NCBI GenBank assembly: GCA_030655735.1
Contig: JAUSPK010000025.1
Span: forward strand, 1-12,474
Origin: Syntrophales bacterium
GTDB taxonomy: Bacteria; Desulfobacterota; Syntrophia; Syntrophales; UBA2210
Direction of reading: 5' to 3'
Length of the DNA stretch: 12,474 nt
Made by a program: the position numbers and the translations under genes. The notes under the pieces are model-generated. The model was not told where the DNA came from. It made no database searches and saw nothing but the letters and a program-made list of their open reading frames with translations. Positions 1-6,076 of this stretch are shown here, in pieces (positions within the stretch are counted from its first letter, which is position 1; each line of letters starts with the position of its first letter).

Positions 1-738
1 ATCCTAAGAGAGACCTACCGCCGCAAGATTAAGGGGGATATCTTCAACGTAGATGAATCGCTCATAGAGAAAAAGGTTGCCGGGGGGCTTCCCCTCATTG
101 ATTTTCCCGAGGGCACCTTTGAGCTTGAAGCGCCGAAGGAATACTTTATCGCCCTCCTCGAAATAGCCCAGAAGAGGGACCTGGAAGAAACCGATGAAAT
201 AATACGGAAGCTTAATTCCGGGGAGATGGACTATGGGGAGATGGTTCGCGAATCCTTCACCCTACAGCCGGATGTAGATGCCCCGGATGAGAGTAGTGAA
301 GAAGGTATTTTTGATCTGCTGGGTTTCCTTGTTGAAGAGAGCCTGCGGCCGGCGCTGGAGGTCCTCTCTGAAAAGTACGGAGACACTATCACCGGAGCAA
401 AGTGGTCTGAGGGATACTGTCCAATCTGCGGCAGGGAACCGAAGATATCGGAACTCAGAGGAGAGGGAGGAACGAGATTTCTCTTCTGCGGCCAGTGCGG
501 ATTTGAGTGGCAGTTCAAACGCATCCGGTGCCCCTTCTGTGGGAATGAAGACCAGCAGACACTCGCCTATTTCACCATCGAGGAAGAGGAGAAGTACCGG
601 GTCGATGTGTGTAACGTCTGCAACAAGTACATAAAGGCGGTCGACTTCAGAAAGGCGGAGAAAGAACCCAACCTGGACGTGGAGGATATAGCGACGCTGC
701 ATCTGGATATCCTTGCCGATGAAGAGGGGTACGAATAA
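1..738 (+). CDS. fdhE: FdhE-family formate dehydrogenase accessory protein, 5'-truncated
   Basis: The reading frame is open from the first base of the window to the TAA at 736-738, so the gene starts upstream; 245 residues are visible. FdhE proteins are cytoplasmic factors needed to make active formate dehydrogenase and are usually about 290-310 residues, so roughly 50-60 N-terminal residues are probably missing. The diagnostic feature is the C-terminal rubredoxin-like metal-binding part with four CxxC pairs: CPIC, CGQC, CPFC and CNVC at about residues 140-143, 163-166, 177-180 and 204-207 of the visible part. The N-terminal portion is helical and acidic, as in the family. An ATG at 226 is internal to the frame and is not the likely start, because family-like sequence continues upstream of it. 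No formate dehydrogenase subunit is visible; it may lie to the left of the window. Confidence 0.88.
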   Translation: MLRETYRRKIKGDIFNVDESLIEKKVAGGLPLIDFPEGTFELEAPKEYFIALLEIAQKRDLEETDEIIRKLNSGEMDYGEMVRESFTLQPDVDAPDESSEEGIFDLLGFLVEESLRPALEVLSEKYGDTITGAKWSEGYCPICGREPKISELRGEGGTRFLFCGQCGFEWQFKRIRCPFCGNEDQQTLAYFTIEEEEKYRVDVCNVCNKYIKAVDFRKAEKEPNLDVEDIATLHLDILADEEGYE

Positions 739-745
739 GAAATTT

Positions 746-795
746 TCAGCGGCCGGTTTCCCGGGGATCTCTGACTTAAGGATGCCGGCCGCTGA
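746..795. repeat. Perfect 11-bp inverted repeat between fdhE and nth
   Basis: TCAGCGGCCGG at 746-756 is the exact reverse complement of CCGGCCGCTGA at 785-795, with a 28-base spacer. It begins 7 bases after the fdhE stop and ends 12 bases before the nth start. As RNA it would form a very GC-rich stem. There is no T-run after it on the plus strand, so it is not a classic intrinsic terminator. It could protect the fdhE mRNA 3' end, weaken read-through, or affect nth translation. The role is inferred. Confidence 0.6.
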
Positions 796-807
796 CCATT
801 ATGGTGT

Positions 808-1464
808 ATGAAAAACTCCGATATAACAACTGTTATTGAAGCCCTCACAAAAAGCCTCGCATCAAAAAAACTCCCCATCGTTTCAGAGCTTGCCGAACAG
901 AAGAGCACCCCGTTTCATATTCTCATCTCCACCCTTCTCAGCCTGAGGACCAAGGATGAGGTTACCGAGGTGGCCACCCGGAGGCTCTTTTCGCTGGCCT
1001 CAACCCCGGAGGAGATGCTGAGGCTCTCCCCGGATCGGATAGCCGACGCCATCTATCCCGTGGGTTTCTACCGGAACAAGACACAAACGATACTTCAGGT
1101 CTGCCGCGAACTTATCGAACGTTACGACTCCCGCGTTCCCGACAGCATTGACGAGCTGCTCACGTTCAAAGGGGTGGGGAGAAAAACCGCCAATCTGGTT
1201 GTCACGCTGGGATACGGAGGGGAGGGGATATGCGTGGACACGCATGTCCACAGGATCTCAAACCGCCTGGGCTACGTTCTGACGAAGACACCTGACGAAA
1301 CAGAATACGCCTTGAGAGAAAAACTCCCCCGGAAATACTGGACGGAATATAATACCCTCATGGTGGCATTCGGACGGACTACCTGCCGGCCCACCTCGCC
1401 CCTTTGCAGTCAGTGCCCTATGTGCGGGCTGTGTGAAAGGGTGGGGGTGACAAGGCACCGCTAA
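808..1464 (+). CDS. nth: Endonuclease III (DNA glycosylase/AP lyase)
   Basis: This base-excision-repair enzyme removes oxidised pyrimidines and cleaves the abasic site by beta-elimination. The 218-residue length is normal for the family (E. coli 211). The helix-hairpin-helix is at about residues 118-130 and contains the catalytic lysine K126 (motif GVGRKTA). The catalytic aspartate is D144 in VDTHVHR. The C-terminal [4Fe-4S] loop is intact: C193, C200, C203 and C209, with the expected C-x6-C-x2-C-x5-C spacing. The start ATG is the only start codon after the in-frame TGA at 793-795, but it has no good Shine-Dalgarno sequence. The closest purine run, AAGGA at 778-782, is too far away and partly adjoins the inverted-repeat arm, so translation may be weak or coupled to fdhE. 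The gene converges with the leftward small-protein gene ending at 1514, with no clear terminator in the 49-base gap. Confidence 0.96.
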   Translation: MKNSDITTVIEALTKSLASKKLPIVSELAEQKSTPFHILISTLLSLRTKDEVTEVATRRLFSLASTPEEMLRLSPDRIADAIYPVGFYRNKTQTILQVCRELIERYDSRVPDSIDELLTFKGVGRKTANLVVTLGYGGEGICVDTHVHRISNRLGYVLTKTPDETEYALREKLPRKYWTEYNTLMVAFGRTTCRPTSPLCSQCPMCGLCERVGVTRHR

Positions 1465-1513
1465 CGGGGTTACACAAGAGACATGCGGCGCCGGGAACAC
1501 GGCAGGTGGAGAC

Positions 1514-1813
1514 CTACAGGCTTACATCCTGAGCATTTGCAACGAGGTAGAACCTGCCGTCATCGGTCGTAAGGACTATCTCTCTGTGAATCAGGGACTG
1601 GAGGGCCTGCGGCTTGAAGTCTCTCAGGCCGACGTGAAGGATTCCCTTCTTCTGGGCATAGGGGAGGGCAACAGCAGACGCGGGGTCGTATGCCCCTCTG
1701 TCGGCGAGGTCTTTGATGATTGCCCTGCAGGCACGTTTCCCTCTCCACATGGCGCCCCACTGGGTCAGAAGAAAGGCAGCTATCAGAACAAAAAAAAGTA
1801 GGACCGCTTTCAT
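1514..1813 (-). CDS. Small membrane-anchored protein of unknown function (99 aa)
   Basis: I do not recognise a family. The N-terminus is a single hydrophobic stretch (about residues 3-19, after M-K) typical of an uncleaved signal anchor or signal peptide. It is followed by a basic patch (WRGKRACR) and about 70 soluble residues with a predicted mix of helix and strand, so most of the protein probably sits on one side of the inner membrane. A strong Shine-Dalgarno, AGGTGG (plus-strand 1818-1823), lies 4 bases before the ATG, which supports a real gene. It begins 54 bases after the end of the cysteine synthase-CysRS fusion on the same strand and is probably the last gene of that transcript. It contains one cysteine (C29). 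No link to cysteine metabolism can be read from its sequence. Confidence 0.7.
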   Translation of the reverse strand: MKAVLLFFVLIAAFLLTQWGAMWRGKRACRAIIKDLADRGAYDPASAVALPYAQKKGILHVGLRDFKPQALQSLIHREIVLTTDDGRFYLVANAQDVSL

Positions 1814-1867
1814 AGGGCCACCTGTTCAAGACAAGACCACGGGGAAATCACTCCCCTTGCCAGTTCG

Positions 1868-4177
1868 TTATTGCAGGGTCCACGTCGTAGCTTCCGGTGT
1901 GTCGTGAACAAGGATCCCCAGCTCCGCAAGCTCCTGGCGCAGGCGGTCGGATTCTTTCCAGTCGCCGGCGGACCTGGCTTGCTTCCGTTCCTCCATGAGC
2001 CGCGAGGCATCTTCACTGAGTGTTTTCTCCTCGAAATCCATAATGCGCAGGACGGAGTTGATACGATTCATGGTATCAAGAACCAGGTCTCTCTGCCTGG
2101 AATCAAGCTGGTTCGCTGCCAGCGGGATATTTATCGTTCTGACAAATTCAAACAGAGAGGCCAGGGCACCGGATATGTTAAAGTCGTCGTCCATCGATTC
2201 GGTGAATCCCTTCCTGACGTCGTAGATGAGCTGGTCGGTCTCCGCGTAGCCGTTTCCCGGAGTGAAATGCAGGAGTCTCTGGATGAAGTTGTTGAGCCTC
2301 TTGACCGTGTTGCAGGCGGTGTCAAGCGCGCCGAATGAAAAACTCAGCGGTTTTCTGTAATGAGAGCTGAGGAGAAAATACCTGATTTCCCGCCCGGTGT
2401 ATCCCTTCTCTTCAAGGTCGCCCACGGAAAAGAAGTTGTTCAGGGAGCGCGACATCTTCTTGCCGTCCAGCATGACGAGTTCGGAGGCGAGCCAGTAGTT
2501 TGCGATATTCTTCCCCGTGGCGGCCTTTCCTATCGCCATAACGTTCTCGCAGTGCGGGAAGATGATGTCGGCGCCGCTTATGTGGATATCGAAGGTTTCC
2601 CCCAGGTGTTTCATAGAGAGGGCCGCGCATTCAAGGTGCCAGCCCGGTCTCACGTTCCCCCATTTCGTCTTGAAATAGATTCCCTCCTTCAACTCCGTCA
2701 GGGTTGACCGCTTGAGAAGGTTGAAGTCAACAGGGCTGTCCTTCTCATAATCGTCCTGGTCGACCGTCTGTGAATGTCGCACGTTTGCCAGATCTATATT
2801 TGACAAAACTCCGTAGTCATCGAGCCGCGATATGTCGAAATAGACGGACCTCAGTTTTTCGTAGGCGTAACCCTTCTCCACGAGCCGCTCCGCCAGCTGT
2901 ATCATCGAATCGACGTTCTCACTCGCCGCCGGATAGGTATCTTCATGGTTGATATTGAGTTTTTCCAGGTCGCTGAAGAATGTCTCGGTGTGCCCCCGGG
3001 TGAACTCCTTGATATCCATGCCGGCCTTCTCGGCGCCGCGGACGGAGCGGTCGGCCAAGTCTATGATGTTGGAGACGTGTTTGACCCGGTATTCCTTAAA
3101 TTCCAGGTGCCGGGCTATCATGTCCGCCACAACAAACCGCCGGTAGGTCCCGATGTGCGGGACCTCGTGCATGGTCGGTCCGCATGAATGCATCAGTACC
3201 TGAGCGGGGTCGAGCGGCTTGAAGGGTTCCTTGGTCCGGGTGAGTGTGTTGTAGAGGCGAAGCGAGGTTTCTTCCCGGTCCGAAAAGAGTGATGTGCTGA
3301 GATATCTCTCCCCGCTGTCGGGGAAGATAACCACAATCACCCCTTCTTTCATCTCCCGGGCCTTTTCGAGGGCCACGTGCATCGCGGCACCGGAACTCAT
3401 GCCGACGAATAACCCTTCGGTACGGGCCAGCGACCTGGCCATCTCGAAGGCATCTTCATCCAGGATATTGATTTTTTCGTCAAGGTTCTTTTTGTTAAAG
3501 ATACCGGGGCGGTAGGATTCCTTCATGTTCTTGAGCCCCTGTATCTTGTGGTGGAGATAGGGCTCTACGCCTATGATGCTGATATCCTTGTTGTATTCCT
3601 TGAGCCTCCGGGAGATGCCCATGGCGGTCCCGGCCGTCCCCAGGGTTGCTACCACCATGGTGACCTTCCGGTCTGTCTGCTGCCAGATCTCTTCTGCCGT
3701 CCCGTGATAGTGGGCCATGACGTTGTCTTCGGTATTGAACTGATCCGTGGCGAAGTACTTCTCCGGTTCCTCGCGCAGCATCTCATACGCCACCTCTATT
3801 GCACCGTCGGTTCCTAGCTCGGCCGGTGTAAGGCGCACGTGGGCCCCCATGGCCTTTAATATCTTCTTTCTCTCTTCGCTCACCGATTCGGACATGGTCA
3901 GCGTAAGTGAATACCCTTTGACTGCCGCAACCAGGGCAAGGCCGATGCCGGTGTTGCCACTGGTGGCTTCCAGAATAGTCTTCTCCGGGGTGAGGTCGCC
4001 TCTTTCCTCGGCTCTTTCTATCATGTAGAGCGCTGTCCTGTCCTTGATCGATCCGCCGGGATTGGCCCACTCCAGCTTTGCATAGACCGTAACCTTTTTG
4101 TTGGGATTAAGGTGGCGGATCTCGACGATAGGGGTGTTCCCTATCAGGTCCAGGATATTATTGTAGCGGTTTTCCAT
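1868..4177 (-). CDS. cysS: Cysteine synthase-cysteinyl-tRNA synthetase fusion protein
   Basis: This single 769-codon frame joins two complete enzymes. Residues 1 to about 298 are a PLP-dependent O-acetylserine sulfhydrylase (CysK/CysM type): PLP lysine K45 in GGSIKDR, phosphate/substrate loop TSGNTG at 72-77, GTAGT loop at 180-184, and C-terminal PDSGERY at 286-292. Residues about 305-769 are a full-length class I CysRS starting at the usual LRLYNTLTR: CGPT with C332, HIGT at 341-344 (HIGH motif), WHLEC at 513-517, KMSRS at 574-578, the DALR-type helical domain around 655-710, and the C-terminal anticodon-binding region ending TTWTLQ. There is almost no linker. The fused protein would make cysteine from O-acetylserine and sulfide and load it on tRNA-Cys. 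Several CysRS active-site positions are unusual (see findings). GGAG 8 bases upstream supports the ATG. It starts 25 bases after the DUF1178 stop codon, so co-transcription is likely. No separate cysK or cysS is visible in this window. Confidence 0.93.
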   Translation of the reverse strand: MENRYNNILDLIGNTPIVEIRHLNPNKKVTVYAKLEWANPGGSIKDRTALYMIERAEERGDLTPEKTILEATSGNTGIGLALVAAVKGYSLTLTMSESVSEERKKILKAMGAHVRLTPAELGTDGAIEVAYEMLREEPEKYFATDQFNTEDNVMAHYHGTAEEIWQQTDRKVTMVVATLGTAGTAMGISRRLKEYNKDISIIGVEPYLHHKIQGLKNMKESYRPGIFNKKNLDEKINILDEDAFEMARSLARTEGLFVGMSSGAAMHVALEKAREMKEGVIVVIFPDSGERYLSTSLFSDREETSLRLYNTLTRTKEPFKPLDPAQVLMHSCGPTMHEVPHIGTYRRFVVADMIARHLEFKEYRVKHVSNIIDLADRSVRGAEKAGMDIKEFTRGHTETFFSDLEKLNINHEDTYPAASENVDSMIQLAERLVEKGYAYEKLRSVYFDISRLDDYGVLSNIDLANVRHSQTVDQDDYEKDSPVDFNLLKRSTLTELKEGIYFKTKWGNVRPGWHLECAALSMKHLGETFDIHISGADIIFPHCENVMAIGKAATGKNIANYWLASELVMLDGKKMSRSLNNFFSVGDLEEKGYTGREIRYFLLSSHYRKPLSFSFGALDTACNTVKRLNNFIQRLLHFTPGNGYAETDQLIYDVRKGFTESMDDDFNISGALASLFEFVRTINIPLAANQLDSRQRDLVLDTMNRINSVLRIMDFEEKTLSEDASRLMEERKQARSAGDWKESDRLRQELAELGILVHDTPEATTWTLQ

Positions 4178-4186
4178 TGGAAAGAC

Positions 4187-4201
4187 TCCGATTTCATCGG
4201 A
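4187..4201 (-). promoter_or_regulatory. Small hairpin overlapping the ribosome binding site of the cysK-cysS fusion
   Basis: Plus-strand TCCGAT (4187-4192), TTC, ATCGGA (4196-4201) is a perfect 6-bp inverted repeat with a 3-base loop, lying between the DUF1178 stop and the fusion gene start. On the minus-strand mRNA, three bases of the GGAG Shine-Dalgarno (plus-strand 4186-4189) fall inside the stem. Translation of the fusion gene could therefore depend on ribosomes arriving from the DUF1178 gene, which terminate at the hairpin. The pairing is seen directly; the regulatory role is inferred, and a 6-bp stem is not strong evidence. Confidence 0.35.
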
Positions 4202-4202
4202 A

Positions 4203-4619
4203 TTAACTGTCGAATTTCGGTATGGGGATTTTTACGAAGGGAACACCCTCTTCCGTGAGGGCGATCTCTTCCCTTTCCGTCGTAGTTCCCTTGATGTTCC
4301 GGATGTCTTCCTCTCCAGCATGTATCCTTAAGGCAACTTCAGCAAATTTGCTCCCCACGTCTTCAAATGTCTTGTCCATGTATTCATGGAACATCTGGAG
4401 CGCTTTCATGGGGGAGATTTTTTTGTTGTTTGTGTCCTTCAACCGTTCTGTTTCCCTTCCCATGACCGTGATAGAGGAAGGGGCTATGTCTATATCTGAA
4501 CTGCCGCACACAGGGCATGTGACGAGTTTTTTCTTTTTCTGTTCTTCAAAGGCTTTCCTGTCGTTGAACCATCCTTCAAAGGTGTGTTTCTTTTCACACT
4601 TAAGATCATAAATTATCAC
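4203..4619 (-). CDS. DUF1178 family zinc-ribbon protein
   Basis: The start MIIYDLKCEKKHTFEGWF followed by CPVCGS matches the DUF1178 family: small cytoplasmic proteins of about 140-160 residues with an N-terminal metal-binding ribbon (C8, H12, C35, C38). Residues about 40-65 are a variable linker. The rest includes a helix (about 68-100) and ends in the family-typical VPFVKIPIPKFDS-like tail. The molecular function of the family is not established. The start codon is GTG (plus-strand 4617-4619), chosen because a strong AGGAGG lies upstream and the family N-terminus begins exactly there. It is the first gene of the leftward group and is followed 25 bases later by the cysteine synthase-CysRS fusion. 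Confidence 0.85.
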   Translation of the reverse strand: MIIYDLKCEKKHTFEGWFNDRKAFEEQKKKKLVTCPVCGSSDIDIAPSSITVMGRETERLKDTNNKKISPMKALQMFHEYMDKTFEDVGSKFAEVALRIHAGEEDIRNIKGTTTEREEIALTEEGVPFVKIPIPKFDS

Positions 4620-4629
4620 TGAGCTGATT

Positions 4630-4635
4630 CCTCCT
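4630..4635 (-). promoter_or_regulatory. Strong Shine-Dalgarno AGGAGG for the GTG-started DUF1178 gene
   Basis: Plus-strand CCTCCT reads AGGAGG on the minus strand and lies 10 bases before the GTG start codon. Its strength supports the non-ATG start; no ATG in frame fits the family N-terminus better. Between here and the tRNA gene (4636-4774) I found no gene and no convincing minus-strand -35/-10 pair. Confidence 0.6.
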
Positions 4636-4753
4636 GCGTAACAATAACTTCCATGTTCCTAATATCATGAATTTTTGCCTCAGACAAGCTGCGGCTCCAT
4701 TTTAGAGTATATTCCGGCATCTTTCATTTTTTTATGGACTTTTGGGGGGAAAT

Positions 4754-4775
4754 TATATAGACAAGAACGCTTGTC
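4754..4775 (+). promoter_or_regulatory. Possible tRNA-Pro promoter -10 box and adjacent inverted repeat
   Basis: TATATA at 4754-4759 lies about 16 bases before the mature tRNA 5' end, a reasonable place for a -10 element. The best -35 at 17-base spacing, TTTATG at 4731-4736, is poor. Immediately after it, GACAAG (4760-4765), AACG, CTTGTC (4770-4775) forms a perfect 6-bp inverted repeat ending on the first tRNA base. It may be part of the leader removed by RNase P, or chance. Confidence 0.3.
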
Positions 4776-4851
4776 GGGATGTGGCCCAGCCTGGTAGGGC
4801 ACTGCGTTCGGGACGCAGGAGTCGCGCGTTCAAATCGCGCCATCCCGACCA
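4775..4851 (+). tRNA. tRNA-Pro (anticodon CGG)
   Basis: The cloverleaf is complete. The acceptor stem CGGGATG (4775-4781) pairs with CATCCCG (4841-4847), followed by A and a genome-encoded CCA (4849-4851). The D stem is GCCC (4784-4787) with GGGC (4797-4800). The anticodon stem CTGCG (4802-4806) pairs with CGCAG (4814-4818) around the loop TTCGGGA, giving anticodon CGG at 4809-4811, which reads the proline codon CCG. The variable loop is 5 bases. The T stem GCGCG (4824-4828) pairs with CGCGC (4836-4840) around TTCAAAT. The CGGG start is typical of bacterial proline tRNAs. The gene stands alone and converges with pilC, whose stop codon is only 14 bases past the CCA. Confidence 0.97.
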
Positions 4852-4858
4852 TTTTTTT
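4852..4858 (+). terminator. T-run directly after tRNA-Pro
   Basis: Seven T residues follow the CCA end without a gap. There is no separate stem-loop, so the tRNA acceptor/T-arm would serve as the upstream structure. This could end the tRNA transcript near the mature 3' end. Assignment rests only on the T-run and its position. Confidence 0.4.
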
Positions 4859-4865
4859 AACTCTC

Positions 4866-6074
4866 CTATCCAACAGCTCCCGCCATCGAGAAGATGGGGA
4901 GATACAGGGCTATGATCATCCCCCCCACAACACCGCCCAAAAACACCATCATAACGGGTTCAAGCAGCGCCGTCATGGCACCCACTGCGACATCGACTTC
5001 GGCGTCATAAAAGTCGGCGATTTTTTCCAGCATGGCATCAAGGGCGCCGGTGTTTTCACCGACCGCTATCATGGAGACGACCATGGAGGGGAAGATCCCT
5101 GCTTCCGACAGGGGTTCCGCTATGGTTCTTCCCTCACTTATGCTTTTGCGGGTGTTCATCAGGGCGTTCTCGACTACCTTGTTCCCCGCCGTCTTGCTGA
5201 CGATCTCAAGCCCGTCAAGTATCGGGACGCCGCTGCTCATCATGGTGGAAAGGGTCCGTGAGAATTTTGCCACGGCAACCTTTTTGAGCAGGAGGCCGAA
5301 GACGGGCAACGTGAGCACGATGCCATCTACCTGTAGCCTCCCCCGCTCGGTTCTGTAATATCTCCTGAAGGCGAAAACAAAGAGGACGATTGTGCCCAGT
5401 ATGTATAGTATATTGTTCTGGACAAAAGCGCTCATGTCAACAAGGAATTGAGTGGGGCCCGGCAGCGCTGACCCCATGCTTGAAAACATCTCCTCAAAAA
5501 CGGGGACAACCTTGTACAGAAGCAGAATAACAACTGCGAAGGCAACCACCAGGACGGTCATCGGATACGTCATGGCCCCCTTTACCTTCCGTTTCAGCTC
5601 CAGCGCCTTTTCCATATATGCGGAAAGACGATTGAGGATGACGTCCAGGATGCCGCCTGCCTCTCCGGCGGCGACCAGGTTTACGAAGAGGTCATCGAAT
5701 ATATCCGGGTATTTCTTCAGGGCCTCAGAGAGGGAGCTTCCCCCCTCAATATCTTCTTTTACTGTTTTGATGATCTTTGCAAACGTCTTGTTTTTCTCCT
5801 CTTCGCCCAGCAGCTCCAAGCACTGGATGATAGGCAGGCCGGCGTTGATCATCGTGGCGAACAGTCTCGCGAACACCACCACGTCAGTTTCCTTGACTTT
5901 CTCTCGGAGAAAGGGGATGTTTTCGAAGAGATCTTTTGGCTTTTTCTTTATGCTCTCGGGCTTGATACGCTGGCGGCGCAATTGGATTCTCACGCTGCTC
6001 TCATCGGCGGCCTCCAATTCACCCTTTTTCTTATCGCCCTTTTTTGTCGTCCCCTCCCACAGATATACGGGCAT
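4866..6074 (-). CDS. pilC: PilC-type type IV pilus/type II secretion inner-membrane platform protein (GspF family)
   Basis: This polytopic inner-membrane protein organises the pilus or pseudopilus assembly platform and contacts the PilB/PilT-type motor ATPases. The 402 residues contain a short N-terminal domain (MPVYLWEG..., typical for PilC), then two GspF repeats at about 65-190 and 268-391. Each repeat has the family FARxLxTMxxxGxPI-like start (residues 68-82 and 271-285) and a GExxG-type motif (137-140; 339-343). Hydrophobic segments lie at about 171-191, 222-236 and 370-395. I chose the ATG at 6072-6074 over the in-frame ATG 39 bases upstream: it gives the canonical N-terminus, has the GGGGG-type Shine-Dalgarno 5 bases before it, and avoids overlapping rlmB. 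No pilB, pilT, pilin or gsp genes are in view. It is the last gene of the leftward array, 2 bases after the rlmB stop. Confidence 0.94.
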   Translation of the reverse strand: MPVYLWEGTTKKGDKKKGELEAADESSVRIQLRRQRIKPESIKKKPKDLFENIPFLREKVKETDVVVFARLFATMINAGLPIIQCLELLGEEEKNKTFAKIIKTVKEDIEGGSSLSEALKKYPDIFDDLFVNLVAAGEAGGILDVILNRLSAYMEKALELKRKVKGAMTYPMTVLVVAFAVVILLLYKVVPVFEEMFSSMGSALPGPTQFLVDMSAFVQNNILYILGTIVLFVFAFRRYYRTERGRLQVDGIVLTLPVFGLLLKKVAVAKFSRTLSTMMSSGVPILDGLEIVSKTAGNKVVENALMNTRKSISEGRTIAEPLSEAGIFPSMVVSMIAVGENTGALDAMLEKIADFYDAEVDVAVGAMTALLEPVMMVFLGGVVGGMIIALYLPIFSMAGAVG

Positions 6075-6076
6075 CT

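Noticed and set aside
262..702. Minus-strand open frame of 146 codons within fdhE
   Set aside because: The plus strand encodes FdhE with four CxxC pairs; the antisense frame has no supporting features.
1465..1513. Possible bidirectional terminator between nth and the small membrane-protein gene
   Set aside because: No convincing stem with a T-run on either strand.
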